DNA of 64,000 bases from Pseudolactococcus raffinolactis NBRC 100932 (GCF_001591765.1 NZ_BCVN01000002.1:62001-126000), one strand, 5' to 3'; numbered from the stretch's first letter, positions 48,310-60,794 are shown. A program made the numbers and translations. Notes: generated from the sequence alone by a model not told the origin.

Positions 48310-48834
48310 ATGTCAAAAACAAAAGAAATCATTGATGAAGTCACGATGAAACGTGCGATTACACGGATCACATACGAAATTATCGAGCGTAATAAAGAGC
48401 TTGATAAATTGGTTATCGTTGGGATCAAAACGCGCGGTGTCTATATTGCCCAACGGATTCAAGAGCGTTTAAAACAGTTAGAAAATATTGACATCCCACT
48501 CGGTGAACTAGATACGAAACCATTCCGTGATGACAAGAAAACAGAAGAAAATACGACAGAAATCCCTGTTTCAATCACTGACCGTGAAATCATCTTAGTT
48601 GATGACGTCTTATATACAGGTCGGACAATCCGCGCGGCGATTGATGGTTTGGTTGAGCTAGGTCGTCCGTCTAAAGTGAGCTTAGCAGTCCTCGTTGACC
48701 GTGGTCACCGTGAGCTGCCAATTCGAGCGGATTATGTCGGTAAAAATATTCCAACTGCGCGTGATGAAGAAATCATTGTCCATGTTTCTGAAATTGACGA
48801 TGCCGATAGCATTTTGATTAAGAAAGAGGACTAA
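48310..48834 (+). CDS. pyrR: Pyrimidine operon attenuation protein / uracil phosphoribosyltransferase
   Basis: This 174-residue PRTase-fold RNA-binding regulator carries the PRPP loop [17 protein letters not shown] at about 95-111 and the [11 protein letters not shown]-like region ([11 protein letters not shown]). The ATG at 48310 follows AGGAGAG. pyrP follows with no gap, so the regulator and the uracil permease share one attenuated message. Confidence 0.95.
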   Translation: MSKTKEIIDEVTMKRAITRITYEIIERNKELDKLVIVGIKTRGVYIAQRIQERLKQLENIDIPLGELDTKPFRDDKKTEENTTEIPVSITDREIILVDDVLYTGRTIRAAIDGLVELGRPSKVSLAVLVDRGHRELPIRADYVGKNIPTARDEEIIVHVSEIDDADSILIKKED

Positions 48835-50115
48835 ATGACTGCCAATAAAAATGACGTGATTTACGATGTACACGATAAACCGCCAGTTGGCATGTGGGTA
48901 GGATTATCCTTCCAACATCTCTTCGCCATGTTTGGGGCAACAGTCCTAGTGCCAATCCTAGTCGGCATTGATCCAGCCATCGCCCTCTTTTCAAGTGGTC
49001 TTGGTACATTAGCTCACTTAAGTGTTACCAAGTATAAAATCCCAGCCTACATGGGCTCAAGTTTTGCCTACATCCTTGCCATGCAAAGTCTGATGAAATC
49101 AGATGGCATAGCAGCTGTTGCGCAAGGTGCAGTAGTCGGTGGCTTCGTCTACCTCCTAGTCGCCTTAATCGTCAAATTTGTCGGTAAAGGATGGATTGAT
49201 AAGGTTCTCCCACCGATTGTTGTTGGTCCTATCGTCATGGTCATCGGTCTAAGTCTTGCAGGGACAGCCGTGAATGACGCCATGAATAAAAATGGTGAAT
49301 ACAATCTGACCTTCCTAATGATATCCCTCGTAACCCTCTTTGCGGTTCTAGCCTTTAACATGTTCGGCAAAGGCTTGACGAGCTTGATTCCGATTTTACT
49401 CGGGATCATCGTCGGTTACGTCTTTACTCTCATCGTCCAAAAAATCACCGGCACGACGATCATTTCATTTGATGAAATTAGCAAAAGCGCTTGGTTAGAC
49501 GTCCCTAAGTTTGACATCATGTTTGTCGATTATCACTTTAAACTCTACCCATCAGCGATTTTGACCATGGCACCGATTGCCTTTGTGACCATGACCGAAC
49601 ATTTCGGCCATGTCATGGTACTAAACTCTTTAACCGGTAATGATTACTTTAAAGATCCAGGATTGGAACGCACCTTAACAGGGGATGGGATAGCGCAAAT
49701 TATTGCCGGCTTCTTTGGTGCGCCGCCAGTGACTTCTTATGGTGAAAACATTGGCGTCATGGCGATTACGAAAATTCATTCAGTTTACGTCATTGCTGGC
49801 GCTGCAGTCTTCGCAGTTGTTCTCAGCTTCATCGGGAAAATCTCAGCCCTCATTCATTCCATTCCAACCCCCGTTATCGGTGGTGTCTCAATCGCTCTCT
49901 TTGGTGTGATAGCGTCTAGTGGTTTGAAAATTTTGGTAGACAACAAGGTTAACTTTGATGATAAACGCAATCTCTTGATTGCTAGTGTCATTCTCGTTTC
50001 AGGTATTGGTGGTTTGACCTTGAATGTTGCTGGTATCTCTATTTCAGGTGTTGCCTTCTCGACAATTCTCGGTATTCTCATGCACTTAATTTTACCTAAG
50101 ACTATTGAAAAGTAA
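48835..50115 (+). CDS. pyrP: Uracil permease
   Basis: This 426-residue NCS2-family transporter has about 12-14 membrane segments. It begins with a short polar tail and then VGMWVGLSFQHLFAMFGATVLVP, typical of UraA/PyrP. The QH in the first helix and the later MTEHFGHV and APPVTSYGENIGVMAIT motifs contain the uracil-binding Glu residues. It imports uracil by proton symport. It starts directly on the base after the pyrR stop. Confidence 0.93.
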   Translation: MTANKNDVIYDVHDKPPVGMWVGLSFQHLFAMFGATVLVPILVGIDPAIALFSSGLGTLAHLSVTKYKIPAYMGSSFAYILAMQSLMKSDGIAAVAQGAVVGGFVYLLVALIVKFVGKGWIDKVLPPIVVGPIVMVIGLSLAGTAVNDAMNKNGEYNLTFLMISLVTLFAVLAFNMFGKGLTSLIPILLGIIVGYVFTLIVQKITGTTIISFDEISKSAWLDVPKFDIMFVDYHFKLYPSAILTMAPIAFVTMTEHFGHVMVLNSLTGNDYFKDPGLERTLTGDGIAQIIAGFFGAPPVTSYGENIGVMAITKIHSVYVIAGAAVFAVVLSFIGKISALIHSIPTPVIGGVSIALFGVIASSGLKILVDNKVNFDDKRNLLIASVILVSGIGGLTLNVAGISISGVAFSTILGILMHLILPKTIEK

Positions 50116-50127
50116 CTGAACATTTGC

Positions 50128-50133
50128 TACAAT
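50128..50133 (+). promoter_or_regulatory. Extended -10 promoter of pyrB-carA-carB
   Basis: TGC-TACAAT (50128-50133), just after the pyrP stop. Confidence 0.6.
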
Positions 50134-50139
50134 AATAGA

Positions 50140-50256
50140 AACGAATAAAAATCCTTTAACACCAGTCCCGTGAGGCTGTGAAGGTTGTCCACGAAAACGT
50201 CCGTCTTTTTGAGCGCGGGCGAAGCTATGGCTGCCTTTAGGGTAGTCATTTTTTTG
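50140..50256 (+). ncRNA. PyrR-responsive attenuator before pyrB
   Basis: The PyrR-binding hairpin with loop GTCCCGTGAGGCT lies in ATCCTTTAACACC...GTGAAGG (50151-50184). The terminator stem ATGGCTGCC / GGGTAGTCAT (50226-50248) and a T-run follow. Confidence 0.88.
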
Positions 50257-50272
50257 TGAAAGGAATCTCATC

Positions 50273-51202
50273 TTGACAATATCACCAGACGGTATCGTGT
50301 CCATCAAACACTTGACAAGTATGGCCTTACTCAGTAATGACGAGGTCTTGGGCTTAATCAAACGTGCCCAAGATTTCAAATATCAACGGATTAGACCAGT
50401 CTTCAATCGGCAATTCTTTGTTGCCAATCTTTTCTTTGAAAACTCAACACGCACTCACAAATCTTTTGAAGTGGCTGAGAAAAAACTTGGTTTAGACGTC
50501 ATCGAATTTGATGCCTCAACGAGTTCAGTTAAAAAAGGCGAGACCTTGTATGATACCGTCTTGACCATGAGTGCAATTGGAGTGGACGTCTGTGTCATTC
50601 GACATACAGACGAACACTATTATCAAGAGTTGGTCGATAGTCGAACTATTCAGTCTGCCATTGTCAATGGTGGAGATGGTTCAGGTCAACACCCAAGTCA
50701 ATCCTTGCTTGATTTAATGACAATTTATGAAGAGTTTGGGACATTTGATGGTCTGAAAATCATGATTGCTGGTGATATTACCCACAGTCGAGTTGCCAAG
50801 TCAAATATGCAAATGCTCAAACGTCTAGGCGCAGACATTTATTTCACAGGTCCAGAAAGTTGGTACTCAGATGAGTTTGACGTTTATGGTCAATATATGG
50901 CCTTGGACGATCTCATTGACAGTGTCGATGTGCTGATGCTGCTTCGGGTGCAGCATGAAAGACATGAATCCGGCGAAACATTTTCAAAAGAAGCCTATCA
51001 TGACCAGTATGGTTTGACCCATGCGAGATATGCGCAGATGAAGGAGTCGGCGATCATCATGCACCCAGCGCCAGTCAATCGCGGTGTAGAAATCGCAAGC
51101 GATTTGGTTGAGGCACCAAGATCTCGGATCGTGGCGCAAATGACCAATGGGATGTTTATACGAATGGCGATTTTAGAAGCTATACTCAACGGCAAAGCTT
51201 AA
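50273..51202 (+). CDS. pyrB: Aspartate carbamoyltransferase catalytic subunit
   Basis: This 309-residue enzyme makes carbamoyl aspartate. The carbamoyl-phosphate loop [13 protein letters not shown], the TSSVKKGE region and [11 protein letters not shown] are the classic motifs; [11 protein letters not shown] is near the C-terminus. The start is a TTG at 50273, supported by AGGA eight bases upstream and by the fit of the N-terminus. No ATG occurs before residue 17. carA and carB follow on the same strand. Confidence 0.93.
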   Translation: MTISPDGIVSIKHLTSMALLSNDEVLGLIKRAQDFKYQRIRPVFNRQFFVANLFFENSTRTHKSFEVAEKKLGLDVIEFDASTSSVKKGETLYDTVLTMSAIGVDVCVIRHTDEHYYQELVDSRTIQSAIVNGGDGSGQHPSQSLLDLMTIYEEFGTFDGLKIMIAGDITHSRVAKSNMQMLKRLGADIYFTGPESWYSDEFDVYGQYMALDDLIDSVDVLMLLRVQHERHESGETFSKEAYHDQYGLTHARYAQMKESAIIMHPAPVNRGVEIASDLVEAPRSRIVAQMTNGMFIRMAILEAILNGKA

Positions 51203-51242
51203 AGGCAATAATGAGGACTTTGAGCGGAGTGAAAGCCTAGAT

Positions 51243-51278
51243 CAAGTTCAAGCTTTCATGTAATGAAAGTGCAGAAAG
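51243..51278 (+). repeat. Leader hairpin upstream of carA, shared with pyrK
   Basis: TCAAGTTCAAGCTTTCA-TGTAA-TGAAAGTGCAGAAAG precedes the carA ribosome binding site. It forms a GCTTTCA/TGAAAGT stem. Almost the same sequence precedes pyrK at 57771-57808. Confidence 0.75.
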
Positions 51279-51286
51279 AGGAAAGA

Positions 51287-52375
51287 ATGAAACGACTTTT
51301 AATTTTAGAAGATGGCACGATTTTTGAGGGGACGGCCTTCGGTGCGGATATAGAAGTGACGGGTGAAGTTGTTTTTAGTACTGGGATGACCGGTTATCAG
51401 GAATCGATTACTGACCAATCGTACAACGGTCAAATTCTGACCTTTACCTATCCCTTGGTTGGCAACTACGGCATTAATCGTGACGATTATGAGTCGATTG
51501 TTCCAACCTGTAAGGGTGTTGTCGTTCGTGAAAATGCACGTTTGGCAAGCAACTGGCGCAATCAAATGTCACTGGATGAATTTTTGAAACGTAAAAATAT
51601 TCCAGGAATTTCAGGCATTGATACGCGCGCTTTGACTCGGATTATCCGCCATCATGGTACAATGAAAGCTACACTTGTCAATCCCGGTGATGAAATCAAA
51701 CATGTTCAAGATCAACTTCGGGCGACAGTTTTGCCAACTAACCAAGTCGAACAAGTCTCAACGAATACTGCCTATCCTAGTCCAGGCACTGGGCGTAATA
51801 TCGTCGTTGTCGACTTCGGTCTTAAACATTCCATCTTACGCGAATTATCAAAGCGTGAATGTAATCTGACCATTGTACCCCATACCATTACAGCTAAAGA
51901 AATCATTGATATGAACCCAGACGGTGTTATGCTAACAAATGGTCCTGGGGATCCGACGGACGTGCCAGAGGCTTTAGAGATGATCCGTGGTATTCAAGAA
52001 AAATTTCCAATTTTCGGGATTTGTTTAGGGCACCAACTCTTTGCTATGGCTAATGGTGCAACGACTAGCAAAATGAAATTTGGACACCGTGGCTTTAACC
52101 ATGCTGTTCGTGAAATTGCGACAGGTCGTGTTGATTTTACCTCACAAAATCATGGGTACGCGGTAGATGCTGACTCAATCGATAAAACTGATCTGATGGT
52201 GACACATATCGAAATTAATGATCAGTCAGTCGAAGGAGTTCGCCATAAATACTTGCCAGCTTTTTCAGTTCAATTTCACCCAGATGCTGCACCAGGACCA
52301 CACGATGCAGACTATCTCTTTGATGAATTTATGGAAATGATTGATGCAACTAAGCTTGAGAAAGGTGACTTTTAA
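51287..52375 (+). CDS. carA: Carbamoyl-phosphate synthase small (glutaminase) subunit
   Basis: This 362-residue protein has an N-terminal CPSase small-chain domain ([23 protein letters not shown]) and a class I glutamine amidotransferase domain. The nucleophile Cys lies in [11 protein letters not shown], with the catalytic His/Glu in [15 protein letters not shown]. It releases ammonia for CarB. AGAGGAAAG precedes the ATG at 51287. carB starts on its stop codon (TAATG). A hairpin shared with pyrK sits just before the ribosome binding site. Confidence 0.96.
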   Translation: MKRLLILEDGTIFEGTAFGADIEVTGEVVFSTGMTGYQESITDQSYNGQILTFTYPLVGNYGINRDDYESIVPTCKGVVVRENARLASNWRNQMSLDEFLKRKNIPGISGIDTRALTRIIRHHGTMKATLVNPGDEIKHVQDQLRATVLPTNQVEQVSTNTAYPSPGTGRNIVVVDFGLKHSILRELSKRECNLTIVPHTITAKEIIDMNPDGVMLTNGPGDPTDVPEALEMIRGIQEKFPIFGICLGHQLFAMANGATTSKMKFGHRGFNHAVREIATGRVDFTSQNHGYAVDADSIDKTDLMVTHIEINDQSVEGVRHKYLPAFSVQFHPDAAPGPHDADYLFDEFMEMIDATKLEKGDF

Positions 52376-55300
52376 TGCCAAAACGTAACGATATCAAAAA
52401 AATCATGGTCATCGGCTCTGGACCAATCATTATTGGTCAAGCAGCTGAGTTTGACTACGCTGGCACGCAAGCCTGTTTGGCACTAAAAGAAGAAGGCTAC
52501 AGTGTTGTCTTGGTCAATTCAAATCCAGCTACTATTATGACAGATAAAGAAATTGCGGACAAGGTTTATATTGAGCCGATCACAGTTGAGTTTGTCACAC
52601 GAATTCTTCGTAAAGAACGCCCAGACGCTTTGCTACCAACACTTGGTGGGCAAACTGGCTTGAATATGGCGATGGAATTATCTAAAACAGGTATTTTAGA
52701 AGAGTTAAATATCGAGCTCCTTGGTACAAAACTCTCAGCCATTGACCAAGCGGAAGACCGTGATTTGTTTAAACAACTCATGGAAGAGTTGGACCAACCG
52801 ATTCCAGAATCTGAGATTGTCAATACGGTTGAGGAAGCTGTGACTTTCGCCAATACCATTGGTTATCCCATCATCGTTCGACCTGCCTTTACCCTTGGGG
52901 GTACTGGTGGTGGAATGTGTGATAATGAAGAAGAATTGCGTGAAACTGCTGAGAACGGTTTGAAACTCTCACCTGTGACGCAGTGTTTGATTGAGAAATC
53001 AATCGCTGGTTTCAAGGAAATTGAGTACGAAGTCATGCGTGATGCAGCTGACAATGCGATTGTCGTTTGTAACATGGAAAACTTTGATCCGGTTGGGATT
53101 CATACTGGGGATTCAATCGTCTTCGCACCGAGCCAAACCTTGAGTGATATTGAATACCAAATGTTGCGTGATGCGTCCTTGAAAATCATTCGTGCTCTTA
53201 AAATCGAGGGTGGCTGTAATGTACAGCTAGCACTTGATCCAGATAGCTTTAATTACTACGTCATCGAAGTGAATCCACGTGTCTCTCGGTCATCAGCGCT
53301 TGCCTCTAAAGCAACAGGATATCCGATTGCCAAATTAGCAGCGAAAATCGCTGTTGGCTTGACCTTGGATGAGATGATTAATCCAGTAACTGGGACGACT
53401 TATGCTATGTTTGAACCAGCGCTTGACTATGTGGTTTCTAAAATTCCACGTTTTCCATTTGACAAATTCGAATCTGGGGAACGTCGTCTCGGCACACAGA
53501 TGAAAGCGACTGGTGAAGTCATGGCGATTGGCCGCAATATCGAGGAATCCTTCCTGAAAGCGGTTCGCTCACTTGAAGTCGGCGCTTACCACAATGAAAT
53601 GCCTGAATTGGCAGATGTGACAGATGATGCCTTGGTTGAAAAAATCGTGAAGGCTCAGGATGATCGTCTTTTCTACCTATCAGAAGCGATTCGCCGTGGT
53701 TACACGATTGAAGAACTGCACAGTCTCACAAAAATTGACCTCTTTTTCTTGGATAAATTGCTTCATATCGTTGAAATCGAGCAAGAATTAGCTGTCAATG
53801 TATTTAGCCCAGAAGTTCTGAAAGATGCTAAGCGAAATGGTTTTTCAGACCGTAAAATTGCGGATCTTTGGCGGACAGATGCAGCGGAAGTTCGGAAACG
53901 TCGGCTAGATAGTGGTATTGTGCCAGTCTTTAAAATGGTCGATACTTGTGCGGCTGAGTTTGAGTCAACAACGCCTTATTTCTACAGCTCTTATGAGTTT
54001 GAAAATGAGTCAATCCGTTCTGAAAAAGAGTCTGTCCTAGTCCTTGGGTCAGGTCCGATTCGGATTGGTCAAGGTGTCGAGTTTGACTATGCGACGGTCC
54101 ATTCAGTCAAAGCGATTCAAGCAGCAGGCTATGAAGCGATTATTATGAACTCAAATCCAGAGACTGTATCAACTGACTTTTCAGTTTCTGACAAACTTTA
54201 CTTTGAGCCTCTGACATTCGAAGATGTGATGAATGTCATCGATCTTGAGCAACCTAAAGGAGTTATCGTTCAGTTTGGTGGGCAGACGGCTATCAATCTG
54301 GCAGAGCCTTTGTCTAAAGCTGGTGTTAAGATTTTAGGAACTCAGGTTGAAGCACTTGATCGGGCAGAAGATCGGAAACTTTTTGAAGCGGCGCTACAAG
54401 AGCTTGAGATTCCGCAACCGATTGGTGCGACAGCAACCAATGAAGAAGAAGCGGTGGCCAATGCTAATGCGATTGGTTATCCAGTTCTTGTTCGCCCATC
54501 TTATGTCTTGGGTGGACGTGCCATGGAAATCGTGGATAATGAGGCTGATTTGCGCAACTATATGCAAACTGCGGTTAAAGCGAGTCCAGATCATCCCGTT
54601 TTGGTCGATTCTTACTTGCTTGGTCGTGAGTGTGAAGTGGATGCGATTTGTGATGGTGAAAATGTCTTGATTCCAGGTATCATGGAACATATTGAGCGTG
54701 CGGGGGTTCACTCGGGTGATTCGATGGCCGTTTATCCGCCGCAAAATCTGTCAGCTGAACTGCAAGCGACGATTGCTGATTATACAAAACGCTTGGCGCT
54801 TGGCCTCAACTGTATCGGTATGATGAACGTTCAGTTTGTTATTTTTGACGACACGGTTTATGTCATCGAAGTGAATCCGCGTGCCTCTCGTACAGTGCCA
54901 TTCTTATCTAAAGTAACTGGAATTCCAATGGCACAAGTTGCAACGCAGCTGATCTTAGGAAAAACCTTGACAGAGTTGGGCTATGAAGATGGTCTTTACC
55001 CTGAAGACGATAAGGTTCATGTCAAAGCGCCAGTCTTCAGCTTCACGAAATTACAAAAAGTGGATGCCTATCTTTCACCAGAAATGAAGTCAACAGGTGA
55101 AGTCATGGGTTCTGATACGACACTTGAAAAAGCTTTGTATAAAGCCTTTGAAGCGTCATATCTCCACCTGCCAACCTTTGGTAACATCCTCTTTACAGTT
55201 GCGGATGATGCCAAAGAAGAAGCGCTGGCCCTGGCGAAACGTTTCCACGACATCGGCTACGGCATATATGCCACATCTGGCACAGCTAAATTCTTTGAGG

Positions 55301-55563
55301 CGAATGGTGTCTATGCTGAAGTCATCGCTAAAATTGGAGAAAGCACAGAAAGTCAAGCCAATATTGTTGATAGCATCCGTTCAGGTCGCATTCAAGCGGT
55401 TGTCAATACCATGGGGAAAGACAGAAACGATCATAACACAGATGGCATGACCATTCGTCGCGAATCTATTGAGCACGGTGTACCTTTGTTTACATCACTA
55501 GATACGATCGCTGCCATGTTGAAGGTTTTGGAAAGTCGCTCATTTGTGACACAAGCAATTTAA
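52375..55563 (+). CDS. carB: Carbamoyl-phosphate synthase large subunit
   Basis: This 1062-residue protein has two homologous ATP-grasp halves. The first begins [22 protein letters not shown] and the second repeats [18 protein letters not shown] near 560. ATP-binding glycine loops [10 protein letters not shown] and [10 protein letters not shown], metal-binding VIEVNPR in both halves, and a C-terminal MGS-like allosteric domain (from about 930) are present. It forms carbamoyl phosphate for both pyrimidine and arginine synthesis. It is the last gene of the pyrB operon. Confidence 0.97.
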   Translation: MPKRNDIKKIMVIGSGPIIIGQAAEFDYAGTQACLALKEEGYSVVLVNSNPATIMTDKEIADKVYIEPITVEFVTRILRKERPDALLPTLGGQTGLNMAMELSKTGILEELNIELLGTKLSAIDQAEDRDLFKQLMEELDQPIPESEIVNTVEEAVTFANTIGYPIIVRPAFTLGGTGGGMCDNEEELRETAENGLKLSPVTQCLIEKSIAGFKEIEYEVMRDAADNAIVVCNMENFDPVGIHTGDSIVFAPSQTLSDIEYQMLRDASLKIIRALKIEGGCNVQLALDPDSFNYYVIEVNPRVSRSSALASKATGYPIAKLAAKIAVGLTLDEMINPVTGTTYAMFEPALDYVVSKIPRFPFDKFESGERRLGTQMKATGEVMAIGRNIEESFLKAVRSLEVGAYHNEMPELADVTDDALVEKIVKAQDDRLFYLSEAIRRGYTIEELHSLTKIDLFFLDKLLHIVEIEQELAVNVFSPEVLKDAKRNGFSDRKIADLWRTDAAEVRKRRLDSGIVPVFKMVDTCAAEFESTTPYFYSSYEFENESIRSEKESVLVLGSGPIRIGQGVEFDYATVHSVKAIQAAGYEAIIMNSNPETVSTDFSVSDKLYFEPLTFEDVMNVIDLEQPKGVIVQFGGQTAINLAEPLSKAGVKILGTQVEALDRAEDRKLFEAALQELEIPQPIGATATNEEEAVANANAIGYPVLVRPSYVLGGRAMEIVDNEADLRNYMQTAVKASPDHPVLVDSYLLGRECEVDAICDGENVLIPGIMEHIERAGVHSGDSMAVYPPQNLSAELQATIADYTKRLALGLNCIGMMNVQFVIFDDTVYVIEVNPRASRTVPFLSKVTGIPMAQVATQLILGKTLTELGYEDGLYPEDDKVHVKAPVFSFTKLQKVDAYLSPEMKSTGEVMGSDTTLEKALYKAFEASYLHLPTFGNILFTVADDAKEEALALAKRFHDIGYGIYATSGTAKFFEANGVYAEVIAKIGESTESQANIVDSIRSGRIQAVVNTMGKDRNDHNTDGMTIRRESIEHGVPLFTSLDTIAAMLKVLESRSFVTQAI

Positions 55564-55592
55564 TCAGTTTATTAATAAACAAATGAGGAATA

Positions 55593-55618
55593 CGCTAGTT
55601 AAGCTAGTGTGTTTTTTA
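55593..55618 (+). terminator. Terminator after carB
   Basis: ACGCTAG / CTAGTGT around TTAAG is followed by GTTTTTT. Confidence 0.7.
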
Positions 55619-55620
55619 AT

Positions 55621-55668
55621 GTAAAAGTGTTTTGACTTATTTTTGGAAATCTGTCAAAACATTTTTAC
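55621..55668. repeat. Large inverted repeat between carB and the P-type ATPase gene
   Basis: GTAAAAGTGTTTTGAC (55621-55636) pairs with GTCAAAACATTTTTAC (55653-55668), 16 bp with one G-T pair and a 16-base loop. It starts three bases after the carB terminator. It may be a second terminator arm, a transposon-like remnant or an operator for the ATPase gene. Confidence 0.6.
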
Positions 55669-55723
55669 TTTTAAGTCAACATTTCACTAAATAGGCGTTA
55701 GAGTGCCATTTTTAGAGCGTTTA

Positions 55724-55732
55724 TGCTATACT
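55724..55732 (+). promoter_or_regulatory. Extended -10 promoter of the P-type ATPase gene
   Basis: TGC-TATACT (TATACT at 55727-55732) lies 38 bases before the ATG. Confidence 0.6.
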
Positions 55733-55769
55733 AATCATAGAGATTTTTAGAAATGAGATATAACAAATT

Positions 55770-57566
55770 ATGAAAAACTGGCAAAAACTAACCCTCACAT
55801 TTATGATTGCAATCATTGCAATTATATTAGATTTCGGCTTTAAGCAACCGACAATGACACGGGTACTCGTGACAATTGCTGGGGCAATTTTAGCTATATC
55901 AATGTTTATTGAGATGATTAAAACCTTACGCAGCGGTCGTTACGGTGTTGACTTACTCGCTATCATCGCGATTATTTCAACATTAGTCATTGGTCAATAC
56001 TGGGCAAGCTTGATTATCATTGTCATGCTTGTTGGCGGCGAAAGCTTAGAAGACTACGCAGCGCATCGTGCAAGTCGTGAACTACATAAACTGCTAGAAA
56101 ATTCACCAACTTTTGCCCACAAGAAAGTCGGCGATAGCTATGAAGATACACCGATTGATGCTATCGAAATCGACGACGTCTTCTTAGTCAAGGCAAGTGA
56201 AGTTGTCCCAATTGATGGTGTTGTTTTAGAAGGTGATAGCTGGTTTGATGAATCGTCTTTAACTGGTGAATCTGAGCCTGTGACAAAAGCTATTGGCGAT
56301 GACGTTTTATCTGGTAGTATCAACGGTGAAACAGCCGTCTTGATTCAGGCTAGCAAGAAAGCATCTGATAGTCAGTATCAAAAAATCGTTCAGTTAGTCA
56401 AAGAAAGTGAAGCAACACCTGCACAGTTTGTCAGATTGGCAGACCGTTATGCAGTGCCTTTTACCATTGTTTCTTTGCTCATTGCCGGTGCCGCTTGGCT
56501 TATTTCTGGTGACATGACTCGTTTTGCTGAAGTCTTGGTTGTTGCAAGTCCATGTCCCTTGATTTTGGCAGCACCGATTGCCTTTGTTGGTGGTATGAGT
56601 CGTAGCTCCCGTAATGGTCTTCTGGTGAAAAATGGGACAACGATTGAAAAATTATCACTTGCTAAAACCGTTGCCTTTGACAAAACAGGAACTTTAACAA
56701 CTGGTATTTTACAAGTAAAGTCTATCACACCTGAAAAAACAGAACATTCCGAGGATGACTTGCTTCAAATCGCAGCTGCTTTGGAAATTGGCAGTAACCA
56801 TATTTTAGCAAAATCATTGGTTAAACTCGCAACTGAAAAAGACTTGGCGCTTTTAGCCGTAGCAGACTTACGGGAATCGACTGGTCTTGGTTTGAGCGGC
56901 GTCATTGATAATAAAACCTATCGAATTGGTCGGGCCAACTTTGCCAATGCGGAAGATGAAAAAGTGAATGGGACAGCGGTTTTCATCAGTGAAGATGATG
57001 TCTTTATCGGAAAAATCTTGTTTGAAGATAAAATTCGACCAGAATCTCAACACGTGATTGAACGCTTGAAAGCTCAAGATGTACAACATATTTTGATGCT
57101 GACAGGTGATAATCAAAAAACTGCTGAACTTGTTGCGGGCGAACTAGGTATTACAGAAATGCATGCAGGCTTGATGCCAAGTGAAAAAATTGGCATCTTA
57201 AAAGAATTGCCAGAAACGCATCGTCCCATGGTCATGGTCGGAGATGGTGTCAATGATGCGCCAGCTCTTGCCTTATCAGACGTTGGTATTGCCCTTGGTG
57301 CCAGTGGTTCAACAGTTGCCAGTGAAAGTGCTGACGTTGTCGTGTTAAGAAATGATTTAAACCTCGTACCTGAAAGTATCAAAATTTCTCGTGAGACGAT
57401 GAAAGTCGCCAAAGAGGCTGTTTTGATTGGTATCTTCATCTGTATCGCACTTATGCTGATTGCCTCAACAGGTATCTTGCCAGCTATAATCGGTGCTTTG
57501 CTCCAAGAAGTCATTGATACCGTCTCTATCCTCTATGCATTGAAAGCACTGAAAGATAGAAAATAA
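55770..57566 (+). CDS. P1B-type heavy-metal-transporting ATPase
   Basis: This 598-residue pump has about eight membrane helices: 8-25, 31-50, 60-80 and 82-96 before the actuator domain, two flanking the metal site, and two at the end. The actuator motif is TGES, the phosphorylated Asp is D304 (AFDKTGTLTT), and the hinge is MVGDGVNDAPAL. There is no N-terminal HMA or His-rich metal domain. The membrane metal motif is S260-P-C rather than CPC, and the last helix has QEVIDTVS. SPC is linked to P1B-4 type pumps of Co, Fe or Zn/Cd; the metal here is not established. No metalloregulator gene is adjacent. Confidence 0.83.
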   Translation: MKNWQKLTLTFMIAIIAIILDFGFKQPTMTRVLVTIAGAILAISMFIEMIKTLRSGRYGVDLLAIIAIISTLVIGQYWASLIIIVMLVGGESLEDYAAHRASRELHKLLENSPTFAHKKVGDSYEDTPIDAIEIDDVFLVKASEVVPIDGVVLEGDSWFDESSLTGESEPVTKAIGDDVLSGSINGETAVLIQASKKASDSQYQKIVQLVKESEATPAQFVRLADRYAVPFTIVSLLIAGAAWLISGDMTRFAEVLVVASPCPLILAAPIAFVGGMSRSSRNGLLVKNGTTIEKLSLAKTVAFDKTGTLTTGILQVKSITPEKTEHSEDDLLQIAAALEIGSNHILAKSLVKLATEKDLALLAVADLRESTGLGLSGVIDNKTYRIGRANFANAEDEKVNGTAVFISEDDVFIGKILFEDKIRPESQHVIERLKAQDVQHILMLTGDNQKTAELVAGELGITEMHAGLMPSEKIGILKELPETHRPMVMVGDGVNDAPALALSDVGIALGASGSTVASESADVVVLRNDLNLVPESIKISRETMKVAKEAVLIGIFICIALMLIASTGILPAIIGALLQEVIDTVSILYALKALKDRK

Positions 57567-57581
57567 TCATTTGAAAATGTA

Positions 57582-57610
57582 TTGGTTTTTAGCCGTAAAT
57601 TTGTTATAAT
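57582..57610 (+). promoter_or_regulatory. Promoter of the pyrK-pyrDB-pyrF operon
   Basis: TTGGTT (57582-57587) and TGT-TATAAT (57605-57610) are 17 bases apart. Confidence 0.75.
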
Positions 57611-57613
57611 AGA

Positions 57614-57700
57614 CAAGAGTCCTTTAAGTCACGCCGAGAGCGTGACAAGGTTGCAGCGTCAGATGAAAGCAAACCGCAGGATTTTTCCTGCGGTTTTTTA
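57614..57700 (+). ncRNA. PyrR-responsive attenuator before pyrK
   Basis: The PyrR-binding hairpin GTCACGCCGAGAGCGTGAC is flanked by GTCCTTTAA and AAGG (57619-57650). A terminator follows: AACCGCAGG/CCTGCGGTT (57672-57695) and a T-run. This is the third PyrR element in the window. Confidence 0.87.
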
Positions 57701-57770
57701 TGTTGATGTGCGTTATCTTTGGCAGTCACTCTACATCTTATATCCTAGTCAAGCGTCTTTGGATATGAGG

Positions 57771-57808
57771 TCAAGTTTCAAGCTTTCACACAGTGAAAGC
57801 GCAGAAAG
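57771..57808 (+). repeat. Leader hairpin upstream of pyrK, shared with carA
   Basis: TCAAGTTTCAAGCTTTCA-CACAG-TGAAAGCGCAGAAAG, with a GCTTTCA/TGAAAGC stem, ends seven bases before the pyrK ATG. It matches the carA leader at 51243-51278 apart from the loop and a few bases. Confidence 0.75.
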
Positions 57809-57814
57809 GTTGCG

Positions 57815-60244
<2,430 letters not shown>

Positions 60245-60273
60245 GATAAGTTTTAAGACTGCTGAACTATCCC

Positions 60274-60302
60274 TTGTAAATGATCTTCTTTTTTGGTAAG
60301 AT
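60274..60302 (+). promoter_or_regulatory. gpsB promoter
   Basis: TTGTAA (60274-60279) and TGG-TAAGAT (60297-60302) are 17 bases apart. Confidence 0.65.
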
Positions 60303-60340
60303 TGAAAGTATAACGAAAAGAAATAGCGAGACTCTGAATA

Positions 60341-60745
60341 ATGGCAACTTATAATTTTACTCCTAAAGATATTTACGATGCAGACTTTGATGTGAAAATG
60401 CGTGGTTATGACAAAGACCAAGTCAATGATTTGCTTGATGATGTCATTGTCGATTATGAAAAATTTCAAGAAGAAATTTTAGCTTTACAAGAAGAAAATG
60501 AATTCTTGAAGAAAAAAATCCGTAATATTGAGTCGAAACCACAGGTTGCGGTTTCTGAAAATACACAACGTTTTAACCCGATTACTGCATCAACTGATAC
60601 AGGTGATGCAGCGAGCGGACCACGTGTGACGATGAAATCAGCCAATAATTTTGATATTCTCAAACGTTTAAACCGTTTGGAACGTGCTGTTTTTGGTCCT
60701 CAAGCCCAAACAACAACGACATCAAATGGTATTTCTGGAGAATAA
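60341..60745 (+). CDS. gpsB: Cell division protein GpsB (DivIVA-like)
   Basis: This 134-residue cytoplasmic protein has an N-terminal DivIVA-type domain (FTPKDIYDADFDVKMRGYD, then DQVNDLLDDVIVDYE) and a coiled coil at about 35-70. A variable linker leads to a C-terminal block (NFDILKRLNRLERAVFG) typical of GpsB and needed for its hexameric assembly. It coordinates septal and peripheral peptidoglycan synthesis. The gpsB-rnpB-methyltransferase-mapZ order is conserved in streptococci. Confidence 0.94.
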   Translation: MATYNFTPKDIYDADFDVKMRGYDKDQVNDLLDDVIVDYEKFQEEILALQEENEFLKKKIRNIESKPQVAVSENTQRFNPITASTDTGDAASGPRVTMKSANNFDILKRLNRLERAVFGPQAQTTTTSNGISGE

Positions 60746-60794
60746 TCCTGTCAATTGACAGTGGTTATTCGGATATTATAACGATTTTAAACAA

